50,236 nucleotides of DNA from Dyella silvatica. Its GTDB lineage: Bacteria; Pseudomonadota; Gammaproteobacteria; Xanthomonadales; Rhodanobacteraceae. A model generated the notes under the pieces. That model searched no databases, was not told the origin of the DNA, and saw only the letters and a program-made list of their open reading frames with translations. Made by a program: the position numbers and the translations under genes. This document shows positions 7,908-17,637 of this stretch, one piece after another. The DNA is taken from contig NZ_JAPDPE010000022.1 of assembly GCF_026283955.1 (NCBI RefSeq), positions 1 to 50,236 of the forward strand, in the 5' to 3' direction. Numbering within the stretch: the first letter of the stretch is position 1; each line of letters begins with the position of its first letter.

Positions 7908-8602
7908 CCGCCGATCCAGCGCGCCAGCACAAAAGCCGCCGCCGAAGCCAAGCCGCCGACCAGCATGGTTTGCGCGGCGCCACGGAGAATGCCGATACCA
8001 GTGAAGTGGCTTTTCGCTGCGCCAAACAAGCCAAGCGCGAGCAAGGTACACACGACCGAGACGCGCAGCGCCGAGGGCAAATCGTCAATCAACATATACG
8101 GCGCCAGCGGCACCAAACCGCCCAGCACATAAGCGCCGCCAATGGTCAGCGCACTGCGCGAGGCACGGCCGGGCTGAGGCGGGTCCAGCCCAAGTTCATA
8201 GCGCATCATGAAATCGACCCAGGCCTCATGGTCGTTGTGAAAATGAGCCAGTATCGGCGCGCAGGCGGCGCGATCCAGGCCATAGCGGGCAAAGATCTGC
8301 ACCACCTCACGCTCCTCCTCACCGGCCAGCTCGCTTACTTCGTACAGCTCGCGATGGCGCTCCGCTGCATAGTGGTCGGCATCGCCCCTGGCGGCGAGAT
8401 AACCACCCAGGCCCATGGCTATCGCACCCGCGGCGATTTCGGCCACCCCGGCCACCACCACGACATGGCTGGCCGCCACCGCTCCGGACAAGCCCGCCGC
8501 CAGCGCAAACGGCACGGTCAGGCCATCGGCCATGCCGATCACCAGATCCCGTACGGTGTCAGAAGCCGTGAAATGCTTTTCGGTATGCGGCGTGACAGGC
8601 AT
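7904..8602 (-). CDS. VIT1/CCC1-family transporter
   Basis: A 232-residue inner-membrane protein of the VIT1/CCC1 family, whose known members move iron or manganese ions. The ATG at 8602 has GGAG seven bases upstream; an in-frame GTG at 8629 lacks this. Motifs are DLVIGMADGLTVPFALAAGL in the first membrane helix, AGAIAMGLGGYLA, and a cytoplasmic segment rich in Glu and His between helices 2 and 3 (HRELYEVSELAGEEEREVVQ) that in the family binds metal. ALTIGGAYVLGGLVPLAPY and a final helix pair follow. The gene stands alone between the SDR gene and the DUF1579-like gene. Confidence 0.88.
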   Translation of the reverse strand: MPVTPHTEKHFTASDTVRDLVIGMADGLTVPFALAAGLSGAVAASHVVVVAGVAEIAAGAIAMGLGGYLAARGDADHYAAERHRELYEVSELAGEEEREVVQIFARYGLDRAACAPILAHFHNDHEAWVDFMMRYELGLDPPQPGRASRSALTIGGAYVLGGLVPLAPYMLIDDLPSALRVSVVCTLLALGLFGAAKSHFTGIGILRGAAQTMLVGGLASAAAFVLARWIGG

Positions 8603-8671
8603 CGCTATGCTCCATGATTCAGCCGCCACTGTAATGCGTGGCGCCCGCCATGCTGCGAGCGCAAAGCCGAA

Positions 8672-9175
8672 TCATTGCCGTTTACATGTCAGCGTATCGC
8701 CCACTACAAAATCGGCACCGTTGCGGGCCACTTGCCAGTCCACCCGATAACGCTGCTGATCGAGTCGGACATAGACAAAACGCTGCGCCGGCTGCAGCTC
8801 CGCCTCCGCTGTCCAGACCCACTGATTATTAACCCAGCCGCTGGAATAAAAGCGCCGTGCGCCGCCAAAGTTATCCAGCACCGTGGCGTTGAAGCGCTGC
8901 GCCTTGCTGTCATAGCCCCACGCCTCAACCGCGTGATAAAGGGCTGGTGGCGAGGTGTCGTCATGATGTTTAAGCAATGCCGCACCCTGCAAATCATGCT
9001 GATAACGCATCTGCGCAGCAATGCTTTTGCCGCTGGCGGGAAACACCCCGGCGCAGGCCCAGTCACCGACAAAATAATCCAGCGAACGCATCGGCGATGG
9101 CGCCAAATCGGCGGCCATGGCCAGGCCGTTGCACGTCGTCATGACACCCAGCAACAAGGTTAGCGCGACACGCAT
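8672..9175 (-). CDS. secreted DUF1579-like protein
   Basis: A 167-residue protein with an N-terminal signal peptide (MRVALTLLLGVMTTCNGLAM, likely cleaved after AMAA). The mature part begins with RSLDYFVGDWACAG, resembling the F-x-x-G-x-W opening of DUF1579/lipocalin-like beta barrels, and ends with a Cys that could pair with the Cys in DWAC. It would be periplasmic; function unknown. The ATG at 9175 is preferred over an in-frame GTG at 9184. It follows a hairpin that closes the oxygenase gene upstream, so it probably has its own promoter. Confidence 0.7.
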   Translation of the reverse strand: MRVALTLLLGVMTTCNGLAMAADLAPSPMRSLDYFVGDWACAGVFPASGKSIAAQMRYQHDLQGAALLKHHDDTSPPALYHAVEAWGYDSKAQRFNATVLDNFGGARRFYSSGWVNNQWVWTAEAELQPAQRFVYVRLDQQRYRVDWQVARNGADFVVGDTLTCKRQ

Positions 9176-9211
9176 CAGCCTCACTCCGCGACGAAAGCGT
9201 CAACGCTATCG

Positions 9212-9243
9212 GACTTCCGGCCGGCGGGCACCGACCGGAAGTC
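9212..9243 (-). terminator. hairpin after the oxygenase gene
   Basis: GACTTCCGG and CCGGAAGTC form a perfect 9-base stem around a GC-rich 14-base loop, 13 bases past the stop of the 2OG-Fe oxygenase. No T run follows on either strand, so termination strength is uncertain. Confidence 0.5.
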
Positions 9244-9255
9244 ATGCCTCAGCAC

Positions 9256-10191
9256 TCAGATCAATTTGATTTCGCGCAAACGCTGCATGAGGTACTCATG
9301 CGAACTGATCGTGGTGTCATAGCGGCTGGGGTTTTCCGCCGTGATGCATTGCGACAGCGGCGCCAGCATCACATCGGGATTAGGATGCAGGAAGTACGGC
9401 ACCGAATAACGCGGCTTACGCGCATTGTCGTTTTGCGGATTCACCACCCGATGCGTCGTGGACGGATACACATGGTTGGTCAGGCGTTGCAGCATGTCGC
9501 CGATGTTCACCACGATGGCGTCGCCTTCGGTGGTGATTGGCAGCCACTCGCCGTCGCGGGTCAGCACTTCCAAACCTTCGGCGCTGGCACCGACCAGCAA
9601 GGTGATGAAGTTGATGTCCTCGTGCGCGCCCGCCCGCACATTGGGAATATTGTCTTCGGTGATCGGTGGATAGTGGATCGGCCGCAAGATCGAGTTACCC
9701 AGGTCGGTCTTGTCCTCGAAATAGTGCTCGGGCAAGTCGATGTGCAACGCCAGGGCACGCAGTACACGGGAGCCTAGTTGATCCAGCGCATCGAACAATC
9801 CATAGCCATACGACTTGAAATCAGCGATCTCGGTCGGCCATAAATTCGGCGGCATGACATCGGCGAATGTCGAATCACGGGGAATTTCCCGACCCACATG
9901 CCAAAACTCTTTCAGGTCGGCGTACTTGCTGTCTTTCGCGGTCTCGACCTTGAACGGCGTATAGCCACGCGCACCACCGCTGCCAGCGAGGTGGTACTTC
10001 ATCTTGGTTTCGGTCGGCAGGGCAAAAAAGCGCTGAAAGACATCATAAGCGCCATCGATCAGCTCACGTGGAATACCGTGACCGCTGATGCCGCAAAAAC
10101 CGTATTCACGGTACGCCGCACCCAGCTCGGCCACAAAGGCGGCGCGGTCGCTGTCGTAACGACGAATATCGAGAGTAGGAACCTTCTTCAT
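9256..10191 (-). CDS. isopenicillin N synthase-like 2OG-Fe(II) oxygenase
   Basis: A 311-residue non-haem iron oxygenase. The N-terminal part (FVAELGAAYREYGFCGISGH) is the DIOX_N domain. The iron triad is His190-x-Asp192 in AHEDINFITLL and His247 in TTHRVVNP. The 2-oxoglutarate-binding Arg261-x-Ser263 is in PRYSVPYFLHP. All expected ligands are present, so it should oxidise a small molecule with O2 and 2-oxoglutarate. The substrate cannot be read from sequence, and true isopenicillin N synthases are longer and lie in beta-lactam clusters, which are absent here. The start at 10191 matches family length; its ribosome-binding site is weak. Confidence 0.85.
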   Translation of the reverse strand: MKKVPTLDIRRYDSDRAAFVAELGAAYREYGFCGISGHGIPRELIDGAYDVFQRFFALPTETKMKYHLAGSGGARGYTPFKVETAKDSKYADLKEFWHVGREIPRDSTFADVMPPNLWPTEIADFKSYGYGLFDALDQLGSRVLRALALHIDLPEHYFEDKTDLGNSILRPIHYPPITEDNIPNVRAGAHEDINFITLLVGASAEGLEVLTRDGEWLPITTEGDAIVVNIGDMLQRLTNHVYPSTTHRVVNPQNDNARKPRYSVPYFLHPNPDVMLAPLSQCITAENPSRYDTTISSHEYLMQRLREIKLI

Positions 10192-10299
10192 AACGTGTCC
10201 ATAGGTAGGCGTGCGGTCAATGAAAGTCCACCACCGCAGGGGTGGAGCACGTCGGGCCAATCCTTGGCGACCTGAGCGAGAGTTCGCGTTACAGCAGGT

Positions 10300-11658
10300 T
10301 CACGAGCGTTCGGCGACGGATTTTACGACGCCAGCCAGCCTCTCTGCCAACTGCCGTACTTCGGCCGCGTCGGCGGCTTCCACCGTGACCCTCACCAGCG
10401 GCTCGGTACCCGACGCACGCAGCACCACCCGGCCACGGCCATGCAGCTCGCGCTCGACCTCGGCCAGCGCCGCATGCACCGGCTCGCTGCCGAGTGCCTC
10501 GCGCGCGCCTTCGGCACGCACGTTAAGCATGATCTGCGGCAATTTATGCAGCCCCTGCCTTGCGGTGGCGAGATCCTGCCCGGCCAGCAGCAAGGCCTCC
10601 AACACCGCCAGCGCGGAAACAATGCCGTCGCCAGTGGTAGCGCGGTCCAGGCACAGGATATGCCCCGAGGTTTCCCCACCCAGCACACCGCCGTGCTGAC
10701 GCAATTGCTGCAGCACATAGCGGTCACCCACGTTGGCGCGAATCAGCGACACCTGCAGCTCATCCAGCGCCAGTTGCAAACCGTAATTGCTCATCAAGGT
10801 ACCGACCACCGGCCCCTTCAACAGCCCCTGCGCATGCCAGCTATGCGCCAGTACATAAAGAATGTCGTCGCCGTCGGCCAGCACGCCATGGCGGTCGACC
10901 AGCAATACGCGGTCACCGTCGCCATCGAAGGCAATGCCCAGATCGGCCTGCTGCTCCAGCACGGCTTTTTGTAGAGCCTGAGGATGCGTCGAACCCACCT
11001 CGCGATTGATATTGAAACCGTCAGGCCGATTGCCGATGACCGACACCTCGGCGCCCAGTTCGGTAAACACCTGAGGGGCAACTTGATAGGTCGCGCCATG
11101 GGCACAGTCCAGCACCAGCTTGACCCCGTGCAGGCTGAAATCCTCGGCCACCGTCGACTTGCAGAATTCGACATAACGGGTGGCGGCGTCACTGATACGG
11201 GTCGCCTTGCCCAGCTGTTCTGACGAGACGGTGACAAAGTCCGCATCGAGCTCTTGCTCAATGGCCTGCTCGATCGCATCGGAAAGCTTCTCGCCGTGGG
11301 CCGAGAAAAACTTGATGCCGTTGTCGTGATGAGGATTATGCGAAGCACTGATGACAATGCCGGCCTGCGCGCGCAGCGAGCGCGTCAACAAGGCCACGGC
11401 GGGTGTAGGCATCGGCCCCAGCAAGCCCACATCGACCCCGGCGGCGACCAGCCCAGCCTCCAGCGCCGATTCAAACATATAGCCGGACACACGCGTGTCC
11501 TTGCCAATCAATACCAGCGGGCGCCCCTTGACGCTGGCTTGCTGCCCAAGCACGGCACCGACGGCACGGCCCAGGCGTAACATGAAATCAGCACTGATCG
11601 GCCACTGTCCGACCAGGCCGCGAATGCCATCGGTGCCGAAATATTTGCGTTGTGTCAT
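10300..11658 (-). CDS. glmM: phosphoglucosamine mutase
   Basis: A 452-residue cytosolic enzyme converting glucosamine 6-phosphate to glucosamine 1-phosphate, the step before UDP-GlcNAc for peptidoglycan and LPS. It starts [14 protein letters not shown]. The phosphoserine loop is [13 protein letters not shown] (Ser106), the metal loop is [11 protein letters not shown], the sugar-specificity loop is GGETSGHI, and the phosphate-binding end is [12 protein letters not shown]. The ATG at 11658 has AGGA seven bases upstream. It follows folP by 82 bases, as in many proteobacteria. In relatives it commonly lies next to tpiA; here four accessory genes intervene. Confidence 0.97.
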   Translation of the reverse strand: MTQRKYFGTDGIRGLVGQWPISADFMLRLGRAVGAVLGQQASVKGRPLVLIGKDTRVSGYMFESALEAGLVAAGVDVGLLGPMPTPAVALLTRSLRAQAGIVISASHNPHHDNGIKFFSAHGEKLSDAIEQAIEQELDADFVTVSSEQLGKATRISDAATRYVEFCKSTVAEDFSLHGVKLVLDCAHGATYQVAPQVFTELGAEVSVIGNRPDGFNINREVGSTHPQALQKAVLEQQADLGIAFDGDGDRVLLVDRHGVLADGDDILYVLAHSWHAQGLLKGPVVGTLMSNYGLQLALDELQVSLIRANVGDRYVLQQLRQHGGVLGGETSGHILCLDRATTGDGIVSALAVLEALLLAGQDLATARQGLHKLPQIMLNVRAEGAREALGSEPVHAALAEVERELHGRGRVVLRASGTEPLVRVTVEAADAAEVRQLAERLAGVVKSVAERS

Positions 11659-11740
11659 CAAAGAATCCTGGCGAGAAGAGCTTAGCGCCGCGAGCATAGC
11701 GCCAGACCCCAGCTCGGGTCAGCGACCTGCTGGGCATGGT

Positions 11741-12643
11741 TTATTCGTCGTCGGGCCAACGCGGTGCGGCCGGGCGCTCATCGCGCCGCACCGGCGTATC
11801 GCCCGCCTGCACGGCATGCCACACGGCAAGCGCATCCACCGTGGCGGCAACATCGTGAACGCGGACCATGCGCGCCCCGCGCTGCACGGCAATCAGCGCG
11901 CCCGCCATAGAACCGGCCAGGCGAGCCGTGGGTTCGCTGCGGCCAGTCATCTGGCCAATCATCCCCTTGCGGGAAAGCCCGGCATAAACGCCACTGCCCA
12001 AATTGCCGAAACGCTCCAGGGCACGTAGCAAGGCCAGACTGTGTTCGAGGTTTTTGCCGAAACCAAAGCCGGGGTCAACCATCACTTTGCGTTTATCGAT
12101 GCCAGACAGCTCGCAGGCGAACAAACGATCGGTCAGAAAGCGATGCACCTCGCCGACGACATCGTCGTACTGCGGATCGCTTTGCATGCTGCCCGGCACA
12201 CCTTGCATATGCATCAGGCAAACCGGAACGCCGAGTGCCGCCGCGGCATCCATGGCGCCATCACGGCGCAAGGCGTAAACATCGTTAATCATGCCGGCGC
12301 CCGCCGCGACAGCAGCGCGCATGACCTCAGGCTTTGAGGTATCGATGGCGATGGGCAAGCTGGTGCGTGCCACCAGTTGCTCGATCACCGGCACCACGCG
12401 GCGCAGCTCTTCCTCAAGCGGCACCTCGTCGGCACCAGGGCGGGTCGACTCGCCACCGACATCGAGCATATCGGCCCCCTCCTCCACCATGCGCAACGCA
12501 TACGCCACGGCGGCGTCCACGCTCGCATGATGGCCGCCATCGGAAAACGAATCGGGCGTGACATTGAGAATGCCAACCACACGAGGACGGTCCAGCACCA
12601 GCTGGCGGCCAGCGCAATCAAGCACGGGAGCGAACAAATCCAT
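11741..12643 (-). CDS. folP: dihydropteroate synthase
   Basis: A 300-residue enzyme joining p-aminobenzoate to dihydropterin pyrophosphate in folate synthesis, the target of sulfonamides. Motifs are GILNVTPDSFSDGG, MLDVGGESTRPGA, IAIDTSKPEV, MINDVYALR, CLMHMQG and VDPGFGFGKNLEHS. A C-terminal RVHDVAATVDALAVW follows. The ATG at 12643 is chosen because GAGG lies seven bases before it; the ATG two codons upstream would sit directly on the GAGG. The last ~20 residues (DERPAAPRWPDDE) are an extra charged tail. It belongs to the orn, amidase, folP, glmM run. Confidence 0.96.
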   Translation of the reverse strand: MDLFAPVLDCAGRQLVLDRPRVVGILNVTPDSFSDGGHHASVDAAVAYALRMVEEGADMLDVGGESTRPGADEVPLEEELRRVVPVIEQLVARTSLPIAIDTSKPEVMRAAVAAGAGMINDVYALRRDGAMDAAAALGVPVCLMHMQGVPGSMQSDPQYDDVVGEVHRFLTDRLFACELSGIDKRKVMVDPGFGFGKNLEHSLALLRALERFGNLGSGVYAGLSRKGMIGQMTGRSEPTARLAGSMAGALIAVQRGARMVRVHDVAATVDALAVWHAVQAGDTPVRRDERPAAPRWPDDE

Positions 12644-12669
12644 AGGCATGCCTCATCTCTAGACAAGAA

Positions 12670-13287
12670 TTACTGCTCAACCACCGTACTCAGCAAGGTT
12701 GAACGAAAGATCGCATCCGGGGCAATCACCGGCTCATCCAAGGGCGGCTTGCCGTGATAGCGCTGCTGCAGCTTAGCCCGCACCACGGTGCTGTCCAGCT
12801 TGAAATCGCGCAAATGCGACAGCGGCGCCAAGATGATGCCGTAGCTGCGCTGATAAAGTTTCCAGGCCAGCTCCGAGCAATACAGCCGCCGGTCGGACCA
12901 TTCAAACCTGGTGTCGTAAGGCCGCCCAAGCATAGCGCCCGCCGTCTCGCGCAGCCTGGCATGCGCCGCATCGGTGTCGATCGGCGCGTGATCGCGCAAT
13001 CGGCGCACCGCATAGTGACCGCCCTCGCCGCGAGCTATCCATGAGGCCAACGGGGTAAAGCGGACCTGTGCCTCAGCCTCCAGCACATCGGGCTTGCCAT
13101 GGCGATAAACGATCACGCCCATATGGCTCCAGCGCGAGCCGGTAGCCGCCTGCACCGCGGCGCTCTGCGCCGACGACGAGGTCTGGAAGATCAAGTCGCC
13201 ATCGTGCCACTGAACAGGTTCCGCGCATGACGCCAGCGCTGGCAGCAGCCACAACAGGCCCAGCAGCGCGGCCCCAAAGCGGCTCAT
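12670..13287 (-). CDS. YiiX-like permuted papain-fold lipoprotein
   Basis: A 205-residue protein of the YaeF/YiiX group (permuted NlpC/P60, C92 peptidase-like fold). The catalytic His55 lies in [11 protein letters not shown] and the catalytic Cys137 in [13 protein letters not shown], in the His-before-Cys order typical of the permuted fold. The N terminus is a signal sequence ending in a lipobox-like LASC at Cys21, so it may be a lipoprotein. Family members are thought to cleave amide or thioester bonds, and the substrate here is unknown. Its ATG overlaps the orn stop by 4 bases (ATGA), so it is translationally coupled to orn. Confidence 0.8.
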   Translation of the reverse strand: MSRFGAALLGLLWLLPALASCAEPVQWHDGDLIFQTSSSAQSAAVQAATGSRWSHMGVIVYRHGKPDVLEAEAQVRFTPLASWIARGEGGHYAVRRLRDHAPIDTDAAHARLRETAGAMLGRPYDTRFEWSDRRLYCSELAWKLYQRSYGIILAPLSHLRDFKLDSTVVRAKLQQRYHGKPPLDEPVIAPDAIFRSTLLSTVVEQ

Positions 13288-13841
13288 AAACCGCCTAGCT
13301 CACCCATATGCTCGCGGTAATAACGCAGCTCTTCCACCGAGTCGCGAATATCCGACAGCGCGGTATGCGCGGAATCCTTATTAAAGCCCTTGCCAATCAC
13401 TGGCGACCAACGCCGGGCCAGCTCTTTAAGCGTCGACACATCCAGGTTGCGGTAATGGAAGTAACGCTCGAGACGCGGCATTTGCCGATGCAAAAACCGG
13501 CGGTCCTGACAAATCGAATTACCGCACATCGGCGATTTTCCGGCCGGCACCCAGCGCCTGAGAAAATCCACCGTGGCCTGCTCGGCCTTGGCGTGGTCAT
13601 CCACCGACGTCAGCACCTGATCCCACAAGCCGGATTTACGATGTTGATTGCGGTTCCAGGAATCCATCCCCTCTAACCGTTCAAGCGGATGGCGTATGGC
13701 AAATACCGGCCCTTCGGCCAATATCAGCAAGTCTTTATCGGTAACGATCGTGGCGATCTCCAGAATCGAATCGGCATCGGTATCGAGGCCGGTCATTTCC
13801 AGGTCAATCCAGATCAAATTGTCGTCGTGCGATTGGCTCAT
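13284..13841 (-). CDS. orn: oligoribonuclease
   Basis: A 185-residue 3'-5' exoribonuclease of the DEDDh family that degrades 2-5 base RNA and pGpG, finishing RNA turnover and cyclic-di-GMP breakdown. It has Asp13 and Glu15 in [10 protein letters not shown], the middle Asp in [14 protein letters not shown], and the final His and Asp in [20 protein letters not shown]. Length matches the family. It heads the minus-strand run orn, YiiX-like, folP, glmM. The divergent gene sbcB starts 170 bases to its right. Confidence 0.97.
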   Translation of the reverse strand: MSQSHDDNLIWIDLEMTGLDTDADSILEIATIVTDKDLLILAEGPVFAIRHPLERLEGMDSWNRNQHRKSGLWDQVLTSVDDHAKAEQATVDFLRRWVPAGKSPMCGNSICQDRRFLHRQMPRLERYFHYRNLDVSTLKELARRWSPVIGKGFNKDSAHTALSDIRDSVEELRYYREHMGELGGL

Positions 13842-14010
13842 GCGCCCTCCTGACGTGCAAGTCTAGCAGTTGGTGCCCCATAGCCTGTTCTCTATGTAGC
13901 TTTTCGTGACCTAAACCGATATCGCTGGCATGCAAGCCCCGTTGAAGCGGGCGATTCAAGCCCCGGCCGCACACCACCAGGCCCAGACGCGGTCATGCGA
14001 TGATTCGGTC

Positions 14011-15459
14011 ATGCAGACTTTCTTCTGGCACGACTACGAAACCTTTGGCGCCGACTCGCGCCGCGACCGACCGATCCAGTTCGCCGGTATCCGCACCAGC
14101 ATGGAACTGGAGATTATCGGTGAGCCGGTGATGTTCTTCGGCAAACCGCCGCATGACATGCCACCGCACCCCGATGCCTGCATGATTACCGGCATCACCC
14201 CGCAACAGGCCGAACGTGAAGGCGTTATCGAGGCCGAGTTTGCCGCGCTGATTCACGAGCAATTGGCCATGCCGGGCACCTGCGGCGTCGGCTATAACTC
14301 CCTGCGCTTTGACGACGAAGTAACCCGTCAAATGCTTTACCGCAATTTCTACGAGCCTTACGGCCGCGAATGGGAGAACGGCAATTCGCGCTGGGATCTG
14401 ATCGACCTGGTCCGCATGTGCCAGGCCCTGCGCCCCGAAGGCATCGTCTGGCCGACCCGCGAGGATGGCTCGCCCAGCTTCAAACTGGAGCATCTGGCCA
14501 GCGCCAACCATCTGCAGCAAGAGCGTGCCCATGACGCGCTCTCCGACGTGCATGCGCTGATCGATCTAGCCCGGCTTATTCGGGTGCGCCAGCCGCGCCT
14601 ATGGGATTGGTACTTCAGCCTGCGCCGCAAGCAAAAAGTCTTCGAGCTGCTGGACGTGGTCGGCATGACGCCACTGGTGCACGTGTCCTCACGCTATCCC
14701 GCCAACCGTCATTGCCTGGCGGTGATCGCGCCACTGGCGCCGCATCCGAACCGGCCCGGCGAAATCATCGTCTACGACCTGGCCACCGATCCGAGCGAGC
14801 TACTGGCGCTTGACGAAGATGAAATCGCCGACCGCGTATTCACCGCCCGCGTCGACTTGCCCGAAGGGGTCGAACGTATCCCGTTGCGCACGGTGCGGAC
14901 CAACCGCGCACCGGCCTTGGCACCGCTATCCGTGCTGAAGGGCGTCGATATGGCACGCTTGCAGATCGACCTGGATCGCTGCATGGCGCATCGCGATGTA
15001 CTCGCTGCCACCGAGGGCCTGGCCGAAAAGCTGCGGCGGGTCTTTCAGCGTGCCACCGAGTTCCCTCCGGCAGAGGATCCCGAACTGGCCTTGTACGGCG
15101 CCTTCCTGCCCGATGCCGACAAGCGCCTGCTGGCCGAGGTTCGCGCCACCCCTGCGGCCCAACTGGGTCAACGCAGCTTTCCCTTTCGCGATCCGCGTTA
15201 TCCCGAATTACTGTTTCGCTATCGCGCGCGCAATTGGCCTGAAACCCTCAATGCCGACGAGCGTCTTCGCTGGGAGGCCTTCCGCCGCGACCGCCTGTGC
15301 AAACCCGGCGCCTTGACCGGGCTGACCCTGGAGCAGTATTTCGCCCGCATCGCCGAGTTGCGCGCCGACCCCGCAGGGCAAGCTAAGCTTGCCCTGCTTG
15401 ATCAACTACAGGCCTGGGGCGAGCAACTCGCTGCCGAGGTCGCTCCTCTTACCGCCTGA
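14011..15459 (+). CDS. sbcB: exodeoxyribonuclease I
   Basis: A 482-residue single-strand 3'-5' DNA exonuclease used in recombination and mismatch repair. Asp8 and Glu10 are in WHDYETFGAD, the second acidic site is in GYNSLRFDDEVTRQMLYRNF, and the last His and Asp are in AHDALSDVHALIDLA. The SH3-like and C-terminal ExoI domains follow. The ATG at 14011 gives the family start MQTFFWHDYETFG and E. coli length (475 residues); the in-frame ATG at 13930 would add 27 low-complexity residues. It is followed 12 bases later by the broken DUF2461 gene. Confidence 0.95.
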   Translation: MQTFFWHDYETFGADSRRDRPIQFAGIRTSMELEIIGEPVMFFGKPPHDMPPHPDACMITGITPQQAEREGVIEAEFAALIHEQLAMPGTCGVGYNSLRFDDEVTRQMLYRNFYEPYGREWENGNSRWDLIDLVRMCQALRPEGIVWPTREDGSPSFKLEHLASANHLQQERAHDALSDVHALIDLARLIRVRQPRLWDWYFSLRRKQKVFELLDVVGMTPLVHVSSRYPANRHCLAVIAPLAPHPNRPGEIIVYDLATDPSELLALDEDEIADRVFTARVDLPEGVERIPLRTVRTNRAPALAPLSVLKGVDMARLQIDLDRCMAHRDVLAATEGLAEKLRRVFQRATEFPPAEDPELALYGAFLPDADKRLLAEVRATPAAQLGQRSFPFRDPRYPELLFRYRARNWPETLNADERLRWEAFRRDRLCKPGALTGLTLEQYFARIAELRADPAGQAKLALLDQLQAWGEQLAAEVAPLTA

Positions 15460-15471
15460 CATCTCGCCACT

Positions 15472-16075
15472 ATGCCGAACAGCTACTTCACTCCAGCGAC
15501 TTTCCGCTTTCTACGCGCGCTCGATCGCAACAACAGCCGCGAATGGTTTCAAGAGCACAAGGACGATTACGAGCGTCATGTGCGCGAGCCTTTTCTGGCA
15601 CTGATTACCGACATCAAAGCGCCGCTGGAAAAGATCAGCCCGCACTATCGTGCCGATCCACGTAAAAACGGCGGCTCGCTTTTTCGCATTTATCGCGACA
15701 CCCGCTTCTCCAACGACAAGCAGCCTTACAAACCCTGGCAAGGCTCACGTTTCTTTCACGAACGGCGCCATGAAATTCCTGCGCCGTCGTTCTACGTGCA
15801 TATTCAGCCCGGCGATTGCTTTGCCGGTGGCGGCATGTGGCATCCCGAATCCGACGCGCTCAAGCGCATCCGGGCCTTTCTTGCCGATAACCCCGCCGCA
15901 TGGAAACGGGCATGAGCTGATCGAAGACATCAAGCGCAAGGATTTCGCCGTGGGCGAAGGCTTTGACGAGGCCCTCGCCTGCTCGACCGAATTGCTGCCG
16001 TGGATCGTGGCCACCTTTAAGCGAGTGTCGCCGTTGGTCGATTACCTATGCGCCGCGCAAGAGCTAGAGTTCTGA
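15472..16075 (+). pseudogene. DUF2461 (TIGR02453) gene with internal deletion and frameshift
   Basis: The first 147 codons (from MPNSYFTPATFRFLRALDRN through SREWFQEHKDDYERHV, SLFRIYRDTRFSNDKQPYK and PSFYVHIQPGD) are a clear DUF2461 protein, but the frame ends at a TGA at 15913-15915. The family C terminus then continues in another frame as ELIEDIKRKDFAVGEGFDEA up to the stop at 16073-16075. In intact members about 40 residues lie between the W near the first break and the HPLIEDLKRKDF motif. Here they are nearly adjacent, so sequence was lost and the frame shifted. Its end overlaps the convergent MFS gene by 12 bases. A sequencing error could explain the shift but not the missing block. Confidence 0.8.
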
Positions 16076-17392
16076 AGGCGCGGCACGGCTATCACGTCCT
16101 TCGATCAACAAATAAACCGCAACCAGTGCACTGACCAAGGCCGTCAGTGCCACATAGTGCGCAGGAGCCATACGGCCGACTCGCTCGGCCATATAGTCGA
16201 TCAGGGTCGCCGTGCTGGCGCCGAACACGGCGTAGGCCACGTTATAGGCAAACGACAAACCGGAATAACGGATCGGTGCAGGGAATGCCGTGACCATCAC
16301 GGTAGGGATCACCCCCACCACGCCGACCAGAAAACCCAGCACCGGGTACAGCCACAAAAAGTAGCCGCCACCATGGGCGAGATCGCCAAACAGCGCATAC
16401 GTGCCGGCAATCAAGGCCAGCGAGCCCATTAGCAACGCCCACCGCTCGCCCGCGCGGTCGACCAGCCAGCCGTAAGCAAGACAACCCAGGCAGAGAGAAA
16501 AAGCCGCGAAACTGTTGCCGAGAAAGGCCGTGTCCGCGTCGATATGAAACTGTTTCTGCACCAGGTTCGGCAGCATCAGAATCAACACCAGGATGGCCGC
16601 CGTCAGCACCCAGGTCACCAACATCGACAACAGCACGCCTTTGCCGTGGTTATTCAATACCGTGCGCAGCGGTAGCTCGCGGCTAAGCTCTTTGCGCTCG
16701 CGCATGGCGGTAAACACCGGCGTTTCACTCAGCCAGCGGCGTAGCCACACGGCCACGAAACCAAAGACACCACCGAGTAGAAACGGCACACGCCAGCCCC
16801 AGCGCAGCAGATCGGCAGGCGCTAAATGGTGATTGATCCATGAGGCCGTCAACGAGCCAATCAAAATGCCCACGGTCAGCCCACTGGTCAAGCTGGCACA
16901 GGCAAAACCGACCCGGCCTGCAGGCGCATGCTCGGCCACGAACACCCAGGCGCCGGGCACTTCACCGCCAATGGCAATGCCCTGCACCACGCGCATCATC
17001 AGCAACAACAAAGGCGCCAGCAGGCCGACCTGTTCGTAGACGGGCAAAAAGCCAATTGCCAGCGTTGGCAACGCCATCAGAAACACACTAAGCGTAAACA
17101 TCCGCTTGCGCCCCAGGCGATCGCCGAAATGCGCCATCACGATGCCGCCCAGCGGGCGCGCCAGATAACCGGCGGCAAAAATGCCATAGGTCTGCAACTG
17201 GGCCAGCCATGGCGCCGTGCTGTGCGGAAAGAACAACGTACTCAGCGGAATCGCGAAGAACACAAACACCACGAAATCGTAAAACTCCAGCGCACCGCCC
17301 AAGGCCGCCAACGACAGGGTTTTGACATCATGACGCGAGAGTGATCGGACAGCACCTGCAGGTGACGTGGTCAGCGTTGCGGCTTGCGTCAT
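16064..17392 (-). CDS. MFS transporter, metabolite:H+ symporter type
   Basis: A 442-residue inner-membrane protein with 12 predicted helices. The family signature after helix 2 is HFGDRLGRKRMF, and after the acidic GALEFYDFVVF opening comes the GYLARPLGGIVM segment typical of the ProP/KgtP/YhjE group, which brings organic acids, betaines or similar solutes in with protons. RVVQGIAIGGEVPGAWVFVA marks helix 4. The substrate cannot be told. The ATG at 17392 is preferred because AGG lies a short way upstream, whereas the longer start at 17410 has no ribosome-binding site. Divergent from aqpZ. Confidence 0.88.
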   Translation of the reverse strand: MTQAATLTTSPAGAVRSLSRHDVKTLSLAALGGALEFYDFVVFVFFAIPLSTLFFPHSTAPWLAQLQTYGIFAAGYLARPLGGIVMAHFGDRLGRKRMFTLSVFLMALPTLAIGFLPVYEQVGLLAPLLLLMMRVVQGIAIGGEVPGAWVFVAEHAPAGRVGFACASLTSGLTVGILIGSLTASWINHHLAPADLLRWGWRVPFLLGGVFGFVAVWLRRWLSETPVFTAMRERKELSRELPLRTVLNNHGKGVLLSMLVTWVLTAAILVLILMLPNLVQKQFHIDADTAFLGNSFAAFSLCLGCLAYGWLVDRAGERWALLMGSLALIAGTYALFGDLAHGGGYFLWLYPVLGFLVGVVGVIPTVMVTAFPAPIRYSGLSFAYNVAYAVFGASTATLIDYMAERVGRMAPAHYVALTALVSALVAVYLLIEGRDSRAAPSEL

Positions 17393-17637
17393 ACGTGGAG
17401 CCTGGAGCATCAGCGGGATGGGCCCCAGAACATACACCAAGACATTCCATCGAACCTACAGCTCTGCCCGGATAGCCGCAGCGGGAAAACCCGTGAATGC
17501 AGCTCTCACACCACAGGGCGTTTCAAAGTGCCATGGTTTTGTTAGCCTAGCGACGCGCTTGGGACTGGATGCCCATACGCCGGGGGTACGACATTTTTTT
17601 CCGGCATTCCATTTCATCCGTCCAAAGGAGACTTCTG

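Noticed and set aside
9256-10191. Beta-lactam biosynthesis gene (isopenicillin N synthase proper)
   Set aside because: Only the general 2OG-Fe oxygenase family resemblance is present; no ACV synthetase or other beta-lactam genes are adjacent.
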